Below are positions 18,606 through 28,555 of a stretch of 64,000 nt of DNA, piece after piece; positions within the stretch are counted from its first letter, which is position 1; each line of letters opens with the position of its first letter. The notes beneath the pieces were generated by a model that was given only the letters and a program-made list of their open reading frames with translations, searched no databases and was not told where the DNA came from. A program made the position numbers and the translations under genes. This DNA comes from Paracoccus methylarcula (GTDB taxonomy: Bacteria; Pseudomonadota; Alphaproteobacteria; Rhodobacterales; Rhodobacteraceae). The stretch lies in the NCBI RefSeq assembly GCF_003007735.2, contig NZ_PXNQ02000003.1:186001-250000 (forward strand). Direction: 5' to 3'.

Positions 18606-19772
18606 TCACCCTGCGCCAGCCAGGACAGCGTTGACCCGGTCGCCGTCGCGGACAAAGGCGGCAGCCTTGGTCACCACCAGGTCCTCTTCGGCAAGCCCCG
18701 AAGTGATCTCGACCATGTTTCCGTCGCGTATACCGGTTTCCACTGGCAACTCGCGCACCACGCCATCCTCGACCCGCATCACCACCGGCTTCCCGTCAGT
18801 GCTGCTGCCAATAGCAGTGACCGGCACTGCCAGCCCTTCGCGCTCGGCCAGGATGATCTCGGCATCCGCATACATGCCCGAGCGCAGCGCATCCGGATCA
18901 TCGATGGAGATCCGCGCGATGCCGAGCCGGGTCGTGACGCTGATCCCCGGTTCGACCAGCCGCAGGGTCCCGGAGATCGGCGCCTGGCCGCCGACATTGC
19001 GGATCAAGGCCGGCATACCCGGCTTCAACCGTAGCAGGTCAGCTTCGGAAATCTCGGCCCGCAGTTCCAGCGCCCCCTCTTTCATCAGCACGAACATGGG
19101 TTCGCCCGCCGCGCTGGCCACGGCGCCGACCTGTGCATTACGGGTCAGCACCTCGCCCGCCACCGGGGCAACGACCTCGGTGCGTTTCAGGTTCAACTCG
19201 ACATCGGCAAGCTGCGCCTCTGCCAGGTCCACCTGGGCCTGCGCGGCCTCCAATGTCTGCCGCGCCACGGTGACCCGCGCCATAGCCGACACCGCCGCCG
19301 CCTGAGCCTGGTCATAGGCCGCCTGCGAGGCATTGCCGCGCGCACGCAAGGCGCGATTGCGTTCAGCCACGCGCTGCGCCTCGTCCGCCGAGGAATCGGC
19401 TTCGACAACCTGCGCCTCGGCCTGCGCGACCGTCGCCCGTGCCGAGGCCAATCCGGCCCGAAGCTGGCTCTTTTGCAGTTCCAGCGCCGCCGTCGAGAGG
19501 CGCGCGAGCACCTGCCCGGCATCGACATGATCGCCGACATCGGCCTCCAGCGTTTCGATCGGCTGGCCCTCGACCAATGGCTGGACGGTCACCTGTTCCA
19601 CCGCACCGACGAGCCCCCCGGCAATCACCCGGTCGCGCAGGACCGTTCGCGCAACCTCGGAAACCGTGATCGCGGGCGGCGCGGGCTGGGTGGTGGCGGC
19701 GGATTCCTCTTCCGCCGCCCAGGCAGGCAGGGCGAGCGACAGAACCAGCACGGAAAGAATCCTGCACCTCAT
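18606..19772 (-). CDS. RND efflux periplasmic adaptor (membrane fusion protein)
   Basis: Periplasmic adaptor of 388 residues bridging the RND pump to an outer-membrane channel. A Sec signal ends near L-P-A-W-A-A. It has the lipoyl/barrel-sandwich halves around a long alanine- and glutamine-rich coiled-coil hairpin (about residues 95-185), then V-V-A-P-V-A-G-E-V-L and a beta-barrel domain. No lipobox Cys, so it is secreted and not a lipoprotein. Its start overlaps the stop of the TetR gene by 4 nt and its stop lies 10 nt before the permease start, forming one operon. Confidence 0.93.
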   Translation of the reverse strand: MRCRILSVLVLSLALPAWAAEEESAATTQPAPPAITVSEVARTVLRDRVIAGGLVGAVEQVTVQPLVEGQPIETLEADVGDHVDAGQVLARLSTAALELQKSQLRAGLASARATVAQAEAQVVEADSSADEAQRVAERNRALRARGNASQAAYDQAQAAAVSAMARVTVARQTLEAAQAQVDLAEAQLADVELNLKRTEVVAPVAGEVLTRNAQVGAVASAAGEPMFVLMKEGALELRAEISEADLLRLKPGMPALIRNVGGQAPISGTLRLVEPGISVTTRLGIARISIDDPDALRSGMYADAEIILAEREGLAVPVTAIGSSTDGKPVVMRVEDGVVRELPVETGIRDGNMVEITSGLAEEDLVVTKAAAFVRDGDRVNAVLAGAG

Positions 19773-20431
19773 TTCGGCTCCTTCGGCCTTGCTGCGGCCA
19801 CTTCATCCAGGATCATGTCGACCAGGCGCTGGACCAGCGCCGTCAAATCGTCGCGCGACAGCCGGCATTGCGCGCTTGGGCCATGCGCCTGGATCGATGT
19901 CGTCTTGACCAGCATCACCACCATCGCCGCATGCGCAAGAAAACGCCGCTCCGCCTCTTCACGAGACACGCCGGCGATCAGTGCGAAGGCGGCAACCAGG
20001 TAACTTGTTATCCCCCACTCCATATGCTGGACGACATTCCCGATCTCGGGCTTGCGCTGCGCCGCCGCCGTGATCTCGGCCCAGAGCGAGGCATCCTCGA
20101 CATCGCAGCATTCCTCGGCCACACGCAGATGCAGCCCCTCGCGCAGCGCCGCCAGCGGATCGTCGGCCGTTGCGATATCGGTGAATTTCTGCCCCACCTC
20201 TTCAAGGTCGCGGGTGATGATCGCCGCCACCATCGCCGCTTTCGACGGGAAATAGCGGTAGAAATTGCCCACGCTCATCCCCGCCGCCCGCGCCAGTTCC
20301 TGCATGGAGGCGCCATCGAACCCTTTCTCGGCAAAGGTCTGGCGGATGCTGTCCAGAATCTCGCTCTCGCGCGGCCGGACAGGGGCGCCATCGGGATTCT
20401 GCGTATCGAAGGGAATGGGACGGATGACCAT
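19769..20431 (-). CDS. TetR family regulator of the RND operon
   Basis: DNA-binding repressor of 220 residues. The N-terminal HTH block reads I-R-Q-T-F-A-E-K-G-F-D-G-A-S-M, then L-A-R-A-A-G-M-S-V-G-N-F-Y-R-Y-F-P-S-K, the classic TetR motif. It is the first gene of the tetR-adaptor-pump operon. The start at 20431 is preferred over the in-frame ATG at 20464 because the latter lies inside a palindromic operator-like site and at or upstream of the inferred transcription start. No strong ribosome site precedes 20431, so this choice stays open. Autoregulation is inferred from the palindrome. Confidence 0.85.
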   Translation of the reverse strand: MVIRPIPFDTQNPDGAPVRPRESEILDSIRQTFAEKGFDGASMQELARAAGMSVGNFYRYFPSKAAMVAAIITRDLEEVGQKFTDIATADDPLAALREGLHLRVAEECCDVEDASLWAEITAAAQRKPEIGNVVQHMEWGITSYLVAAFALIAGVSREEAERRFLAHAAMVVMLVKTTSIQAHGPSAQCRLSRDDLTALVQRLVDMILDEVAAARPKEPK

Positions 20432-20452
20432 GTCGGGGGAGCGATTCCATAA

Positions 20453-20496
20453 GTGAACGTTCATTCACATGATTGCAGATATTGAGCAATCGTCAA
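20453..20496 (-). promoter_or_regulatory. Promoter and palindromic operator of the tetR-RND operon
   Basis: On the minus strand a TTGACG -35 (20496-20491) is followed after 16 nt by AATCAT (20474-20469), a 4/6 match to -10. Just downstream lie the perfect palindrome TGAACGTTCA (20454-20463) and the wider inverted repeat GTGAA-N6-TTCAC (20453-20468). This arrangement fits a TetR-type operator overlapping the start of transcription. Confidence 0.5.
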
Positions 20497-20624
20497 GGAA
20501 AACTATCCAGCCCAACCCACCAGGCACTTGAAGGATATCGGCAATCGTCTGAATACTCTCCGGTATGAGCCTGGAGGCTGCCGCAATTCCGCAGCAGCAC
20601 AAACGCGAATACAGGAGCCGATCA

Positions 20625-21194
20625 TTGCGATACCGTCTGCTTTACCTCGTTCCTGTCGTCATGCTGATCATGGCCGGAGCGGCGGTCGGCTACACCAAGA
20701 TCATGGCGAGGATCGGGTCGGGAGAACCGCCTGCCAGTGCCCCGGCTGAAAAACAGGCTGATCGCATTATCGTCTCGAAAAACGACAAGACGATGTATCT
20801 GCTGCGTGATGACAGGATCCTGACATCCTATCGCATCGCCATGGGCGCCGATTGGGACCAGGGGCACAAGCAACGGGAAGGCGATGAGCGGACACCCGAG
20901 GGAACCTACCGGATCGACTGGCGCAATCCGAACTCCGTCGCGCATCTTAGCCTGCATATCTCCTATCCGAACAAGGACGATGCCGAACAGGCGCGCCGCG
21001 GCGGCTATGATCCCGGCGGCAATATCATGATCCATGGCCTGCCCAACGGATGGGGTGCGGCAGGAGGATTGCATCGGCTGATGGACTGGACAGATGGCTG
21101 CATCGCCGTGACCAATGACGAGATGCGGGAAATCTGGTCCCTCACTCCCGATGGCACGCCCATCACCATCGCAGCCGAATGGAAAGAGCCGTGA
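20625..21194 (+). CDS. L,D-transpeptidase family protein (YkuD domain), membrane-anchored
   Basis: Periplasmic enzyme expected to cross-link peptidoglycan or attach proteins to it. TTG at 20625 is chosen because AGGAG (20613-20617) stands 7 nt before it; an ATG at 20565 in the same frame lacks a site. This gives 189 residues: a signal anchor (about residues 4-24), then a YkuD domain. The catalytic pattern is I-H-G (residue near 138) followed by D-G-C-I-A-V with the nucleophilic Cys. The usual S-H-G-C form is replaced by T-D-G-C. It is divergent from the tetR-RND operon and followed closely by a small lipoprotein gene. Confidence 0.85.
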   Translation: MRYRLLYLVPVVMLIMAGAAVGYTKIMARIGSGEPPASAPAEKQADRIIVSKNDKTMYLLRDDRILTSYRIAMGADWDQGHKQREGDERTPEGTYRIDWRNPNSVAHLSLHISYPNKDDAEQARRGGYDPGGNIMIHGLPNGWGAAGGLHRLMDWTDGCIAVTNDEMREIWSLTPDGTPITIAAEWKEP

Positions 21195-21239
21195 CCATCT
21201 GGTCTTTTTTCGAAATCCACCCACAAGAGGATGAAAGAG

Positions 21240-21542
21240 ATGAATGTCCGCCTTGTCATGGGAATCGTCCTCATGCTTGGTGGGTGCAATCAAGATGAGG
21301 TCGAAGGCATATATCACGAGGATGACGGCGAGGGCACCCGCGTGACAATGATCCTCGAGTCCGGAAAGGTGCGGCTCTGGCAAGGCGATACAGATCTTCC
21401 GCCGCTTACAGGACATTACCGGCAAGAGGCCGGGCGCGTGATCCTTTCCCTGGCCGGGCGGGTCCTGACCCTTTCCCTGGAAGGCAACTGTCTTTACCCG
21501 ATCGATGACCCATCTCAGGCGATTTGCAAAAGCCGATACTGA
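21240..21542 (+). CDS. Small hypothetical lipoprotein
   Basis: Product of 100 residues with an N-terminal signal and lipobox L-G-G-C, the Cys at residue 17. The start at 21240 is preferred over 21231 because AAGAGG ends directly at the latter and 9 nt before the former. The mature part is short, beta-rich and contains two further Cys near the C terminus (G-N-C and A-I-C). No family is recognised. It begins 45 nt after the L,D-transpeptidase gene on the same strand and is probably cotranscribed. Confidence 0.65.
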   Translation: MNVRLVMGIVLMLGGCNQDEVEGIYHEDDGEGTRVTMILESGKVRLWQGDTDLPPLTGHYRQEAGRVILSLAGRVLTLSLEGNCLYPIDDPSQAICKSRY

Positions 21543-21986
21543 AGAGATGCCGTCTTCATAAGGCCCGTCTCGGTATCGGCGTTACGAAGATGCGGATCGC
21601 ATCCTGGTGGCACTGATGCGCTGCGGCAGCCGGTGGACTCGCCAATGAACGCTGATCGGGCCTAATCGCGTCTGGAGGAAATATCCCGGGGCAGGTCACC
21701 CGATATCCGAAAGCAGATGGTGCATGCGCCCGGTGACGATGCCCGGAAATCGTTGAGACCGGCCCCGCCAAGGGATATGCTGCACCTTCAGCCAGGGTGT
21801 ATAATCTGCTCCCAAACCCGACCGCGCCCCACCTTGCGGAAACGCGCAATCTTCGCTTCATCGGATCCGTAGCGGAACGCCATGTTGACCAGCTTGGCAA
21901 CGTGTTTCTCAGGCAATCCATCATAGCTCGAGGTCGGGTATGACCTTTATTCCGACTTCACATGTATTCCGCAATCCGGTCGAGGC
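21543..21986. other. 444-bp gap with no convincing gene
   Basis: Several frames are open for up to 120 codons but none has family-like composition or a ribosome site. On the minus strand around 21800-21925 a short piece reads like real coding sequence (L-V-N-M-A-F-R-Y-G-S-D-E-A-K), ending at a TGA near 21795, with a stop a little upstream. It could be a gene remnant. Confidence 0.4.
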
Positions 21987-23803
21987 TCACTCCACGGTCA
22001 CGGATTTCGCGAGATTGCGCGGCTGATCGACATCCGTGCCCTTGGCCACTGCCGTGTGATAGGCCAGATATTGCATCGGAATAGCATAGAGGATCGGCTG
22101 GAACAGATTGCCGCCTCCGGGCATGGTCAGCGTCGCGTAGACGCCGTCATTGGCCGCGGCAATGCCCTCGTGATCCGACAAGAGCAGGATCTGGCCGTGG
22201 CGCGCCATCACTTCCTGCATGTTCGAGATGGTCTTTTCGAACAGATGGTCATACGGAGCCAGCACGATGACCGGCACGTCACGGTCGATCAGGGCGATTG
22301 GACCGTGCTTCAACTCGCCCGAGGCATAGCCTTCGGCATGGATATAGCTGAGTTCCTTCAGTTTCAGCGCACCTTCCATCGCGACCGGGAACAGCGCCCC
22401 CCTGCCCAGATACAGCACGTCCTGCGCCTGCGAGAGCCATTCGGACAATGCCCGGCAATGATCCGACAAATCCAGCGTCTGCTGCAAGAGCCCCGGAACG
22501 GCCCGCAACTCGGCCAGATGCCCGGCCAGTTCGGCATCCCCGATACGGCCACGGTCATGCGCGGCCTTCAGGGCAAGGATCGCCAGCACGGTCAACTGGC
22601 AGGTGAAAGCCTTGGACGACGCCACGCTGACCTCGATCCCGGCCAGCGTGGGCAGGGCGATATCCGAATCGCGGGCAATCGCGGAAGTGCCGACATTGAC
22701 CAGCCCGACGGTCCGGCTGACATGATCGCGGGCGTAATGCAGCGCGGCGAGTGTATCGGCGGTCTCACCTGACTGGCTTATGGCGATGAACCAGCTTTGC
22801 GGCGACAACGGAGGCTCGCGGTAGCGGAATTCCGAAGCCACGTCGATATCGCAGGGCAGGCCCGCCAGCGCCTCGAACCAGTATTTCGCGACATGGCCCG
22901 CATAATGCGCCGTGCCGCAACCGACCAGCGACAGCCTGTCCACCTCGCGGAAATCCAGCCCGTCGGGCAGCACGATCCTGTCACCCTTGACGTAATGGTT
23001 CAGGACATCGGCGATCACCGATGGCTGCTGGGCGATCTCCTTGGCCATGAAATGGCGATAACCGCCCTTGTCGATGGCGGTGGCACCGACATCGATCCGC
23101 CGCTCCGCGCGGCCGACCTGCTGGCATTCCTCGTCATATATCTGCACACCGGCACGGGTCAGGACCGCGTGATCGCCATCCTCCAGATAGGTGATCCGGT
23201 CGGTGAAGGGCGACAGCGCCACGCGTCGGAACCCAGGAACATCTCTCCTTCGCCATGGCCGATGGCCAGGGGGCTGCCCTTGCGGGCGGCGATCATCAGA
23301 TCACCCTCGCCCTCGAACAGGAATGCCAGCGCGAAGGCCCCTTTCAGGCGGGCAAGGGTTGCGCGGGCAGCCTCGCGCGCGGTCATGCCCTGCTCCATGA
23401 AATGGCCGGCCAGAAGCGCCACGGTCTCCGTATCGGTCTGCGATTGCGGCTGGATACCGTTGGCGATCAGCTCCTCGCGCAATTCGCGGAAATTCTCGAT
23501 GATGCCGTTATGCACGACCGCCACCGGGCCGGAGCGGTGCGGATGCGCATTCTCCTCGGTCGCGGCGCCGTGGGTGGCCCATCTCGTATGGCCGATGCCG
23601 GTATGGCCGCGCAGGGGATCATGCACCAGCCGGTCCGACAGATTGGCCAGCTTGCCCACGGCGCGGCGCCGGTCCAGCCGCCCGGCCTCGTCGATCGTTG
23701 CGACACCGGCGCTGTCATAACCGCGATATTCCAGCCGTTTGAGCGCGTCGACAAGCTGCGGCGAAACCTCGTGACGGCCCAGGATCCCGATAATGCCGCA
23801 CAT
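21987..23803 (-). CDS. glmS: Glutamine-fructose-6-phosphate aminotransferase GlmS (frameshifted in this sequence)
   Basis: Cytoplasmic enzyme making glucosamine-6-phosphate from fructose-6-phosphate and glutamine, the entry to cell-wall amino sugars. The N-terminal part (23803 down to about 23220) begins M-C-G-I-I-G with the catalytic Cys2 and includes the glutaminase blocks G-H-T-R-W-A-T-H-G and H-N-G-I-I-E-N. The frame then breaks in G-S-D-A at about 23219-23224, and the isomerase part continues in the next frame to 21987 with two SIS domains and the C-terminal ending A-K-S-V-T-V-E. The span is one base short of three; restoring one base (GCGTGG to GCGGTGG or GCGATGG) gives 605 residues. 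Its start overlaps the glmU stop (ATGA). Confidence 0.93.
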
Positions 23804-25145
23804 CAGCCCTTCTCCTTCTTCGCACGCAGGGCCTGCATGAGCCGGATGCCGAGGCCCGGTTTCGTGGCCTGCCTGGCGCGGCCGATGGCAAGGGCGCCGT
23901 CCTCTACATCCTCGGTGATGACCGAGCCGGATCCGGTCACTGCCTCGGCCCCGACCCGAACAGGGGCAACCAGCATGGTGTCGCTGCCGATGAAGGCATT
24001 GGCGCCGATCTCGGTGCGGTGCTTCATCACGCCGTCATAATTGCAGGTGATGGTGCCAGCGCCGATATTGGTCTGCTCGCCGATATGGGCATCGCCCAGA
24101 TAGGTCAGATGGCCGACCTTGACACCCTCGTCCAGCACGGCGTTCTTGATCTCGACGAAATTGCCGACATGGACATCGCCGCAAGTTCCGCACCTGGACG
24201 CAGGCGGGCGAAGGGACCGACGGTTGCCCCTGACGAGATGTGACAGCCTTCCAGATGGCAGAAGGGCAGGATCTCGGCGCCGGATTCCACCGTGACGCCC
24301 GGGCCGAAGACGACATTCTGGCCAATGACGGCATCGCGGCCGATGGCGGTGTCCAGCGCGAACCAGACGGTTCCGGGATCCGCCAGCGTCACACCGTTCT
24401 CCAGCGCTTCGGCGCGGGCGCGGGCCTGGAATGCGGCCTCGGCCGAGGCAAGCTCGGCGCGGGTATTGATGCCCAGGGTTTCCTCTTCGTCGCAGGTGAC
24501 GACATTGCAGCGGCGATCCTCGGCGCGGGCCAGCGCCACAAGGTCGGTCAGGTAATATTCCCCCGCCGCGTTGTCATTCGTCAGCCGGACGATCAATTGC
24601 CGCAGCAACCCGGCATCCAGGGCCATGACGCCGGAATTGCAAAGCGCGATCAAGCGAATAGCCTCATCGGCATCCTTGTATTCGACGATCCGTTCAAGGC
24701 CCGCCTCGGTCACGACCAGACGGCCATAGCGGCCCGGATCCTCGGCCTCGAAACCCAGCACGACAAGATCGGCCGTATGGCTCGCCAGCGCGGCCAGCGT
24801 ATCCTCGCCGATAAAGGGGGTATCGCCGTAAAGCACGATCACCTTACCCTCGAACCCTTCCAGCGTGGGCAAGGCCTGACGCACGGCATGGCCGGTGCCA
24901 AGCTGTTCGGATTGCAGGACGATCCGCGCGTCCGGTTCCAGTTTCCGGACCGCCGTCTCCACCGCATCGGCGCCATGACCGGCAACGACGACGATCTCGG
25001 CGGGTTCAAGGCTGCGCGCGGCGGCCAGCGCATGGCCGACCAGCGGCACCCCTCCAAGGCGATGCAGCACCTTGGGCAGGTCCGACTGCATCCGGCTGCC
25101 CTGTCCCGCCGCAAGAATGACCACTGCTACCGGTTTTTCCGCCAT
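23803..25145 (-). CDS. glmU: Bifunctional GlmU uridyltransferase/acetyltransferase (frameshifted in this sequence)
   Basis: Makes UDP-N-acetylglucosamine in two steps for peptidoglycan and LPS. The N-terminal uridyltransferase carries [11 protein letters not shown] and the C-terminal left-handed beta helix carries G-P-F-A-R-L-R-P-G and [13 protein letters not shown]. The frame breaks between G-A-E-L-A and D-V-H-V-G-N-F at about 24178-24181; one missing G (GCGGC for GCGGGC) restores an uninterrupted 447-residue protein. It is first in a glmU-glmS operon, divergent from gph with 116 nt between start codons. Confidence 0.93.
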
Positions 25146-25261
25146 GCCTGCCCCATTGCCTGTTCAATTTCGTTGTTCCGGGTTCTAATCCGTGCAGATG
25201 CGCTGGAAAGCCCTTGGGCATTCACCTTTGGTTTCGGATTGTTAACTGAAAGGGAAGACAG

Positions 25262-25951
25262 ATGGCGGGAACGGTGGTTTTCGATCTGGATGGCACATTG
25301 GCCGACACTTCGGCCGATCTGATCGCCGCTGCGAATTCCTGTTTCGAGGCACGTGGGCTGGGCGCGCTTCTGGATCCGGTCGCGGATGCGCTGATCGCCT
25401 TTCATGGCGGGCGGGCGATGCTGCGGGCGGGATATGGCCAGATGCCGCCGGACATGCTGTTGCCGCCCGGCGCCGAGGAAGAGGATTACCCCCGCCTGCT
25501 GGATTTCTATGGCAACAATATCGCGGTCCATACCCGGCTTTATCCCGGCGTCGAGACGGCGCTGGAACGGCTTGCCTCGGATGGCCACCAGCTTGCCATC
25601 TGCACCAACAAGCCCGAGGGTTTGGCGGAAACGCTGCTTCGCCATCTGGGGATACGCGATGCCTTCGCCGCATTGATCGGAGCGGATACGCTGCCGGTGC
25701 GCAAACCGGATCCAAGGCCCTATCGCGCGGCGGTCGAGGCTGCGGGCGGCGAGGTCTCGACATCCTTCCTGCTGGGCGACACCGAGACCGATTGCAAGAC
25801 CGCTGCAGCAACCGGCGTCCGGATCGCGCTGGTTGGTTTCGGTCCCGAGGGAGAGGCGATCTCGCGATTGAAACCGGATGCGCTGATCGGTCACTATGAC
25901 GAATTACCGGTTTTGGCGCGTAGCTGGTTGGGCGAACGCGTGTCTGCCTAG
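25262..25951 (+). CDS. gph: HAD-family phosphoglycolate phosphatase
   Basis: Cytoplasmic phosphatase of 229 residues that salvages 2-phosphoglycolate. HAD motifs in order: motif I F-D-L-D-G-T-L (nucleophile Asp near residue 8), motif II C-T-N-K-P, motif III Lys in V-R-K-P-D-P and motif IV L-G-D-T-E-T-D. The Gph assignment rests on length, the cap-domain type and the common alphaproteobacterial pairing with glmU-glmS; another small-metabolite HAD phosphatase remains possible. Confidence 0.85.
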   Translation: MAGTVVFDLDGTLADTSADLIAAANSCFEARGLGALLDPVADALIAFHGGRAMLRAGYGQMPPDMLLPPGAEEEDYPRLLDFYGNNIAVHTRLYPGVETALERLASDGHQLAICTNKPEGLAETLLRHLGIRDAFAALIGADTLPVRKPDPRPYRAAVEAAGGEVSTSFLLGDTETDCKTAAATGVRIALVGFGPEGEAISRLKPDALIGHYDELPVLARSWLGERVSA

Positions 25952-26292
25952 GACCCAAGCGCGGCGTTGGCAGCCCGCACCAGGCTCATCCGGCAAATGC
26001 TGGGAATTTGGCTGCACAACCCCTACACAGCCGGTGCAACGGCGGCGCGCGTTGCACGACGTTTCTTCCGCTTTCGCACGAAAGTAGAGGCATCCGAAAC
26101 ATGAATCCGAAACCGGCGCGGCAAAACCAGTACGAAAAACATACTGGACCGGGTTGGGATAAAGGTGGGTCGCTCTTTCTTCTTCATGCAAAATATCCTC
26201 CGGGGGGGGCCACTGGTTCGAGAACCAGCCGGCGACGGGGCAGGCAGCCCCCGGCCGTCGCGGGGCGCATATCCTCGGGAAACGCCTCCGCC
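25952..26292. repeat. Non-coding gap with hairpins and a Rhodobacteraceae-like intergenic element
   Basis: Between convergent genes. A 6-bp hairpin CTTTCG-CA-CGAAAG lies near 26074-26087, and a 7-bp hairpin CTGGTTC-GA-GAACCAG near 26212-26227. The stretch from about 26165, with TTCTTCATGCAAAATATCC then a G8 run and GC-rich arms, resembles from memory an element often found between genes in Paracoccus and relatives. Only one copy is seen in this window, so the repeat call rests on recall. No gene is supported. Confidence 0.35.
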
Positions 26293-27614
26293 TTACCGGT
26301 TGCCGATCATGCCGAAGAACCGTGCCGTTCCGCCGCCATCCCCCAACCGGTCCACGGCCTGTTCAAGTTCGGCAGTCCCCGCCTCGCCCAGGACAGGCAA
26401 AGCATAGGCCCGGTATTTCGAGCGCAGCACGGCCATCGGCACCGGCGCCTCGGGATCGCCGGTCGCCTCGGTCGGGCCCGAGGCCAAACCCGCCCGTCCC
26501 GCATGAAAAGCCGCAGATCGGCAATGCGCCGGTGCGGGAATGCCGTGCTGTAATCCTCGCTCTCGGTGATGGTCATCAAGGCCGCAAGCCGCCGGATCTC
26601 GGGATCGGCAAAGCTATCCCCGGCGATATCCACGGGATCGACGCGTCCGCGGGCCAGCGCCACGGCGGTTGGATAGGCGGTGGAATACTGCGCCTCTTCG
26701 GTCGTGACCGGATCGCGCGTGGCGAGGCGGCGGGACTGGTGGAAGGTGACGATCTCGACCCGTTCGACCTGTTCGGATGTCAGTCCGTGTTCCGCCCGCA
26801 GGTTCAGTGCCGCCTGCACGGGGGGCTGTGCCCATCGGCAGATCGGCCAGGGCTTGAAATATTGCTCGGCGATGCGCCAGCGCTGGCCGAGATCGGACCA
26901 GAGATCGGCGGTATCCTCGCCCTCGACGGTGATCGCGGGGGCGCCGGTAAAGCCATCCGCCGCAAGATATCCCGCCGAAACACCCGCCATCGCGCCCCAG
27001 CCAGAGCCGTCCTTGAGCATGGTCGGATGATCGATGCAGCGCATCATCTGGCTGCGCGGTCCGTGATACTCGGCAATGCCGATGGCATGACGGGTCCGGA
27101 CGCGATCCAGCCCGAGCAGTCTTGCTGCCAGGGCCGCTGCCGCCACGGCGATCCATGCGCCGGATGTGTGGTAATCGCTGGCGGTGCGGTGCAGCGCGAT
27201 CCCGGCGCGGGTGCCGATCTCGTAGCCCAGCACCAGCGAGGCCAGGAATTCGCGGTCATCGGTCAGCCCCTCGGCCTGCGAGATGGCCAGCAGCGCGGGT
27301 AACAGCCCGCAGCCGACATGGCCCTTGGTCAGCTTGTGGCCGTCATGCCCGTCCAGCGAGTCGATGGTCATGCCACCGGCCAGGGCCGCCCCTGCCGGGC
27401 TGACCCTGCGGCCATCCATCAGCATGATCGCGCCTTTCGATCCCGCCGCGAAATGCTCTGCCGCGTGGTTGCGGATGATCCGCGACAGGCTTGTGCGGCT
27501 GCCCCCGGCGGCGACACCCAGCAGGTCCAGAAGCCAGCGGCGGCCAAGCGCCAGCGCCTCGTCGGGCAGGTCGGCGGCGCTTGTGTCATGGAGGAAGTCG
27601 TGGAGCTCTGGCAT
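26293..27614 (-). CDS. MmgE/PrpD family protein (frameshifted near the C terminus)
   Basis: Member of the family that includes 2-methylcitrate dehydratase and cis-aconitate decarboxylase. Family blocks are visible: S-L-D-G-H-D-G-H followed by K-G-H-V-G and later H-P-T-M-L-K. The frame is good from 27614 to R-D-G-R-V, breaks at about 26484-26488, and resumes one frame over as L-A-S-G-P-T-E-A to the stop at 26293. One more T in the TTT run restores 440 residues. It is the last gene of the operon with the betaine-type ABC importer and starts 9 nt after the nitrilase gene. The substrate is unknown; a role in processing the imported compound is inferred from position only. Confidence 0.82.
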
Positions 27615-27623
27615 GATCCGGCC

Positions 27624-28499
27624 TCAGTCGCGGACGAAATCGGGAACGCCGAGCGTTCCCAGCAAGCGTGAGGTTTCGTTATGGACCAATGCGATATTGC
27701 TGTCGCGCACGGTCGGCAGCAATTGACGCGCACGGCGAATCTCGTCGTAATCCAGCACGGCCGAGACAAGCTCCTCGCCCTGGCCCGCCTGTGCCAGGAT
27801 ACGCCCGAAGGGATCGACGATACATGACCCGCCCCAGAAGCTCAGGTCACGCTCGGTCCCGGTCCGGTTCACCATGATGACCGGTGCACCGTAGATCATC
27901 GCGTAGAAACGGCAGGTCAGCACCCATCCACCGGGATTGTCGAATTCGACGCCAACCGCCTCGATGCCGGAACTGACCGGACAGATCAGCATCGTGGAGC
28001 CGTGCAGAAAGGCCAGATGGGTCAGTGCCGGGTTCCAGACATCGGCGCAGATGAGCAAGCCCGCCCGCCAGTGTTCGTCCATCGCCCATGTCTCGACGAA
28101 ACGGCCCGAGGCGTAGTGCTTGCCCTCTTCCAGCTTGCCGTAATTGGGCAGGTTCACCTTGCGATGCAGATGCACGAGCTTACCATTCTGAAGAATGGCC
28201 GCCGAATTGTAGAATTGCGCGGCAGGGCCTTCTTCGATGAAGCCGACGGTGAGCGCCATCGGCCCGGCTGCCTCGGCCAGTTGCCTCAGCCGGGGATCCT
28301 TGCGCGACATCGCCGCCGTCAGCAGCTTTTCCGGCCCGTAATGGCCGGTCAGAGAAAGCTCGGGCATGACCAGCATGTCCAGCCCGGCCTCGCGCCCCTT
28401 GGCGATCCAATGCAGGTGGCGGTCGAGATTGGCATCGACATCGCCGATCTCGCTGGCGAACTGGGCCGCGCCCAGGTTCAGCTTCTTGCGGTTGATCAT
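27624..28499 (-). CDS. Carbon-nitrogen hydrolase (nitrilase superfamily)
   Basis: Cytoplasmic amidase or related C-N hydrolase of 291 residues. The catalytic triad is visible: Glu near 44 (M-P-E-L-S-L-T-G), Lys near 112 (H-R-K-V-N-L) and Cys near 149 (L-L-I-C-A-D-V-W-N-P). The ATG at 28499 is preferred over 28547 since it starts just before the core motif. Substrate cannot be read from sequence. It lies between the betaine-type importer genes and the MmgE/PrpD gene, so an amide or carbamoyl derivative of the imported amine is possible but unproven. Confidence 0.88.
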   Translation of the reverse strand: MINRKKLNLGAAQFASEIGDVDANLDRHLHWIAKGREAGLDMLVMPELSLTGHYGPEKLLTAAMSRKDPRLRQLAEAAGPMALTVGFIEEGPAAQFYNSAAILQNGKLVHLHRKVNLPNYGKLEEGKHYASGRFVETWAMDEHWRAGLLICADVWNPALTHLAFLHGSTMLICPVSSGIEAVGVEFDNPGGWVLTCRFYAMIYGAPVIMVNRTGTERDLSFWGGSCIVDPFGRILAQAGQGEELVSAVLDYDEIRRARQLLPTVRDSNIALVHNETSRLLGTLGVPDFVRD

Positions 28500-28529
28500 G
28501 GGCGCGTGCCTTGTCAGCAAAAACGTGTT

Positions 28530-28549
28530 GGGTGGGATCATGCCCACCC
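28530..28549 (-). terminator. Intercistronic hairpin between binding protein and nitrilase genes
   Basis: A 7-bp perfect stem GGGTGGG/CCCACCC with a 6-nt loop lies just after the binding-protein stop. It may trim downstream expression within the operon. Confidence 0.4.
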
Positions 28550-28555
28550 GACTGG

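Noticed and set aside
21987..23803. Two separate genes (a glutaminase and a SIS-domain protein) in place of glmS
   Set aside because: They join into a full GlmS with one restored base, and the second piece would start with GTG in the middle of a conserved block.
26200..26235. tRNA-like T-arm GGTTCGA in the gap after gph
   Set aside because: Only a short hairpin is present; no acceptor stem, D-arm or anticodon arm could be folded around it.
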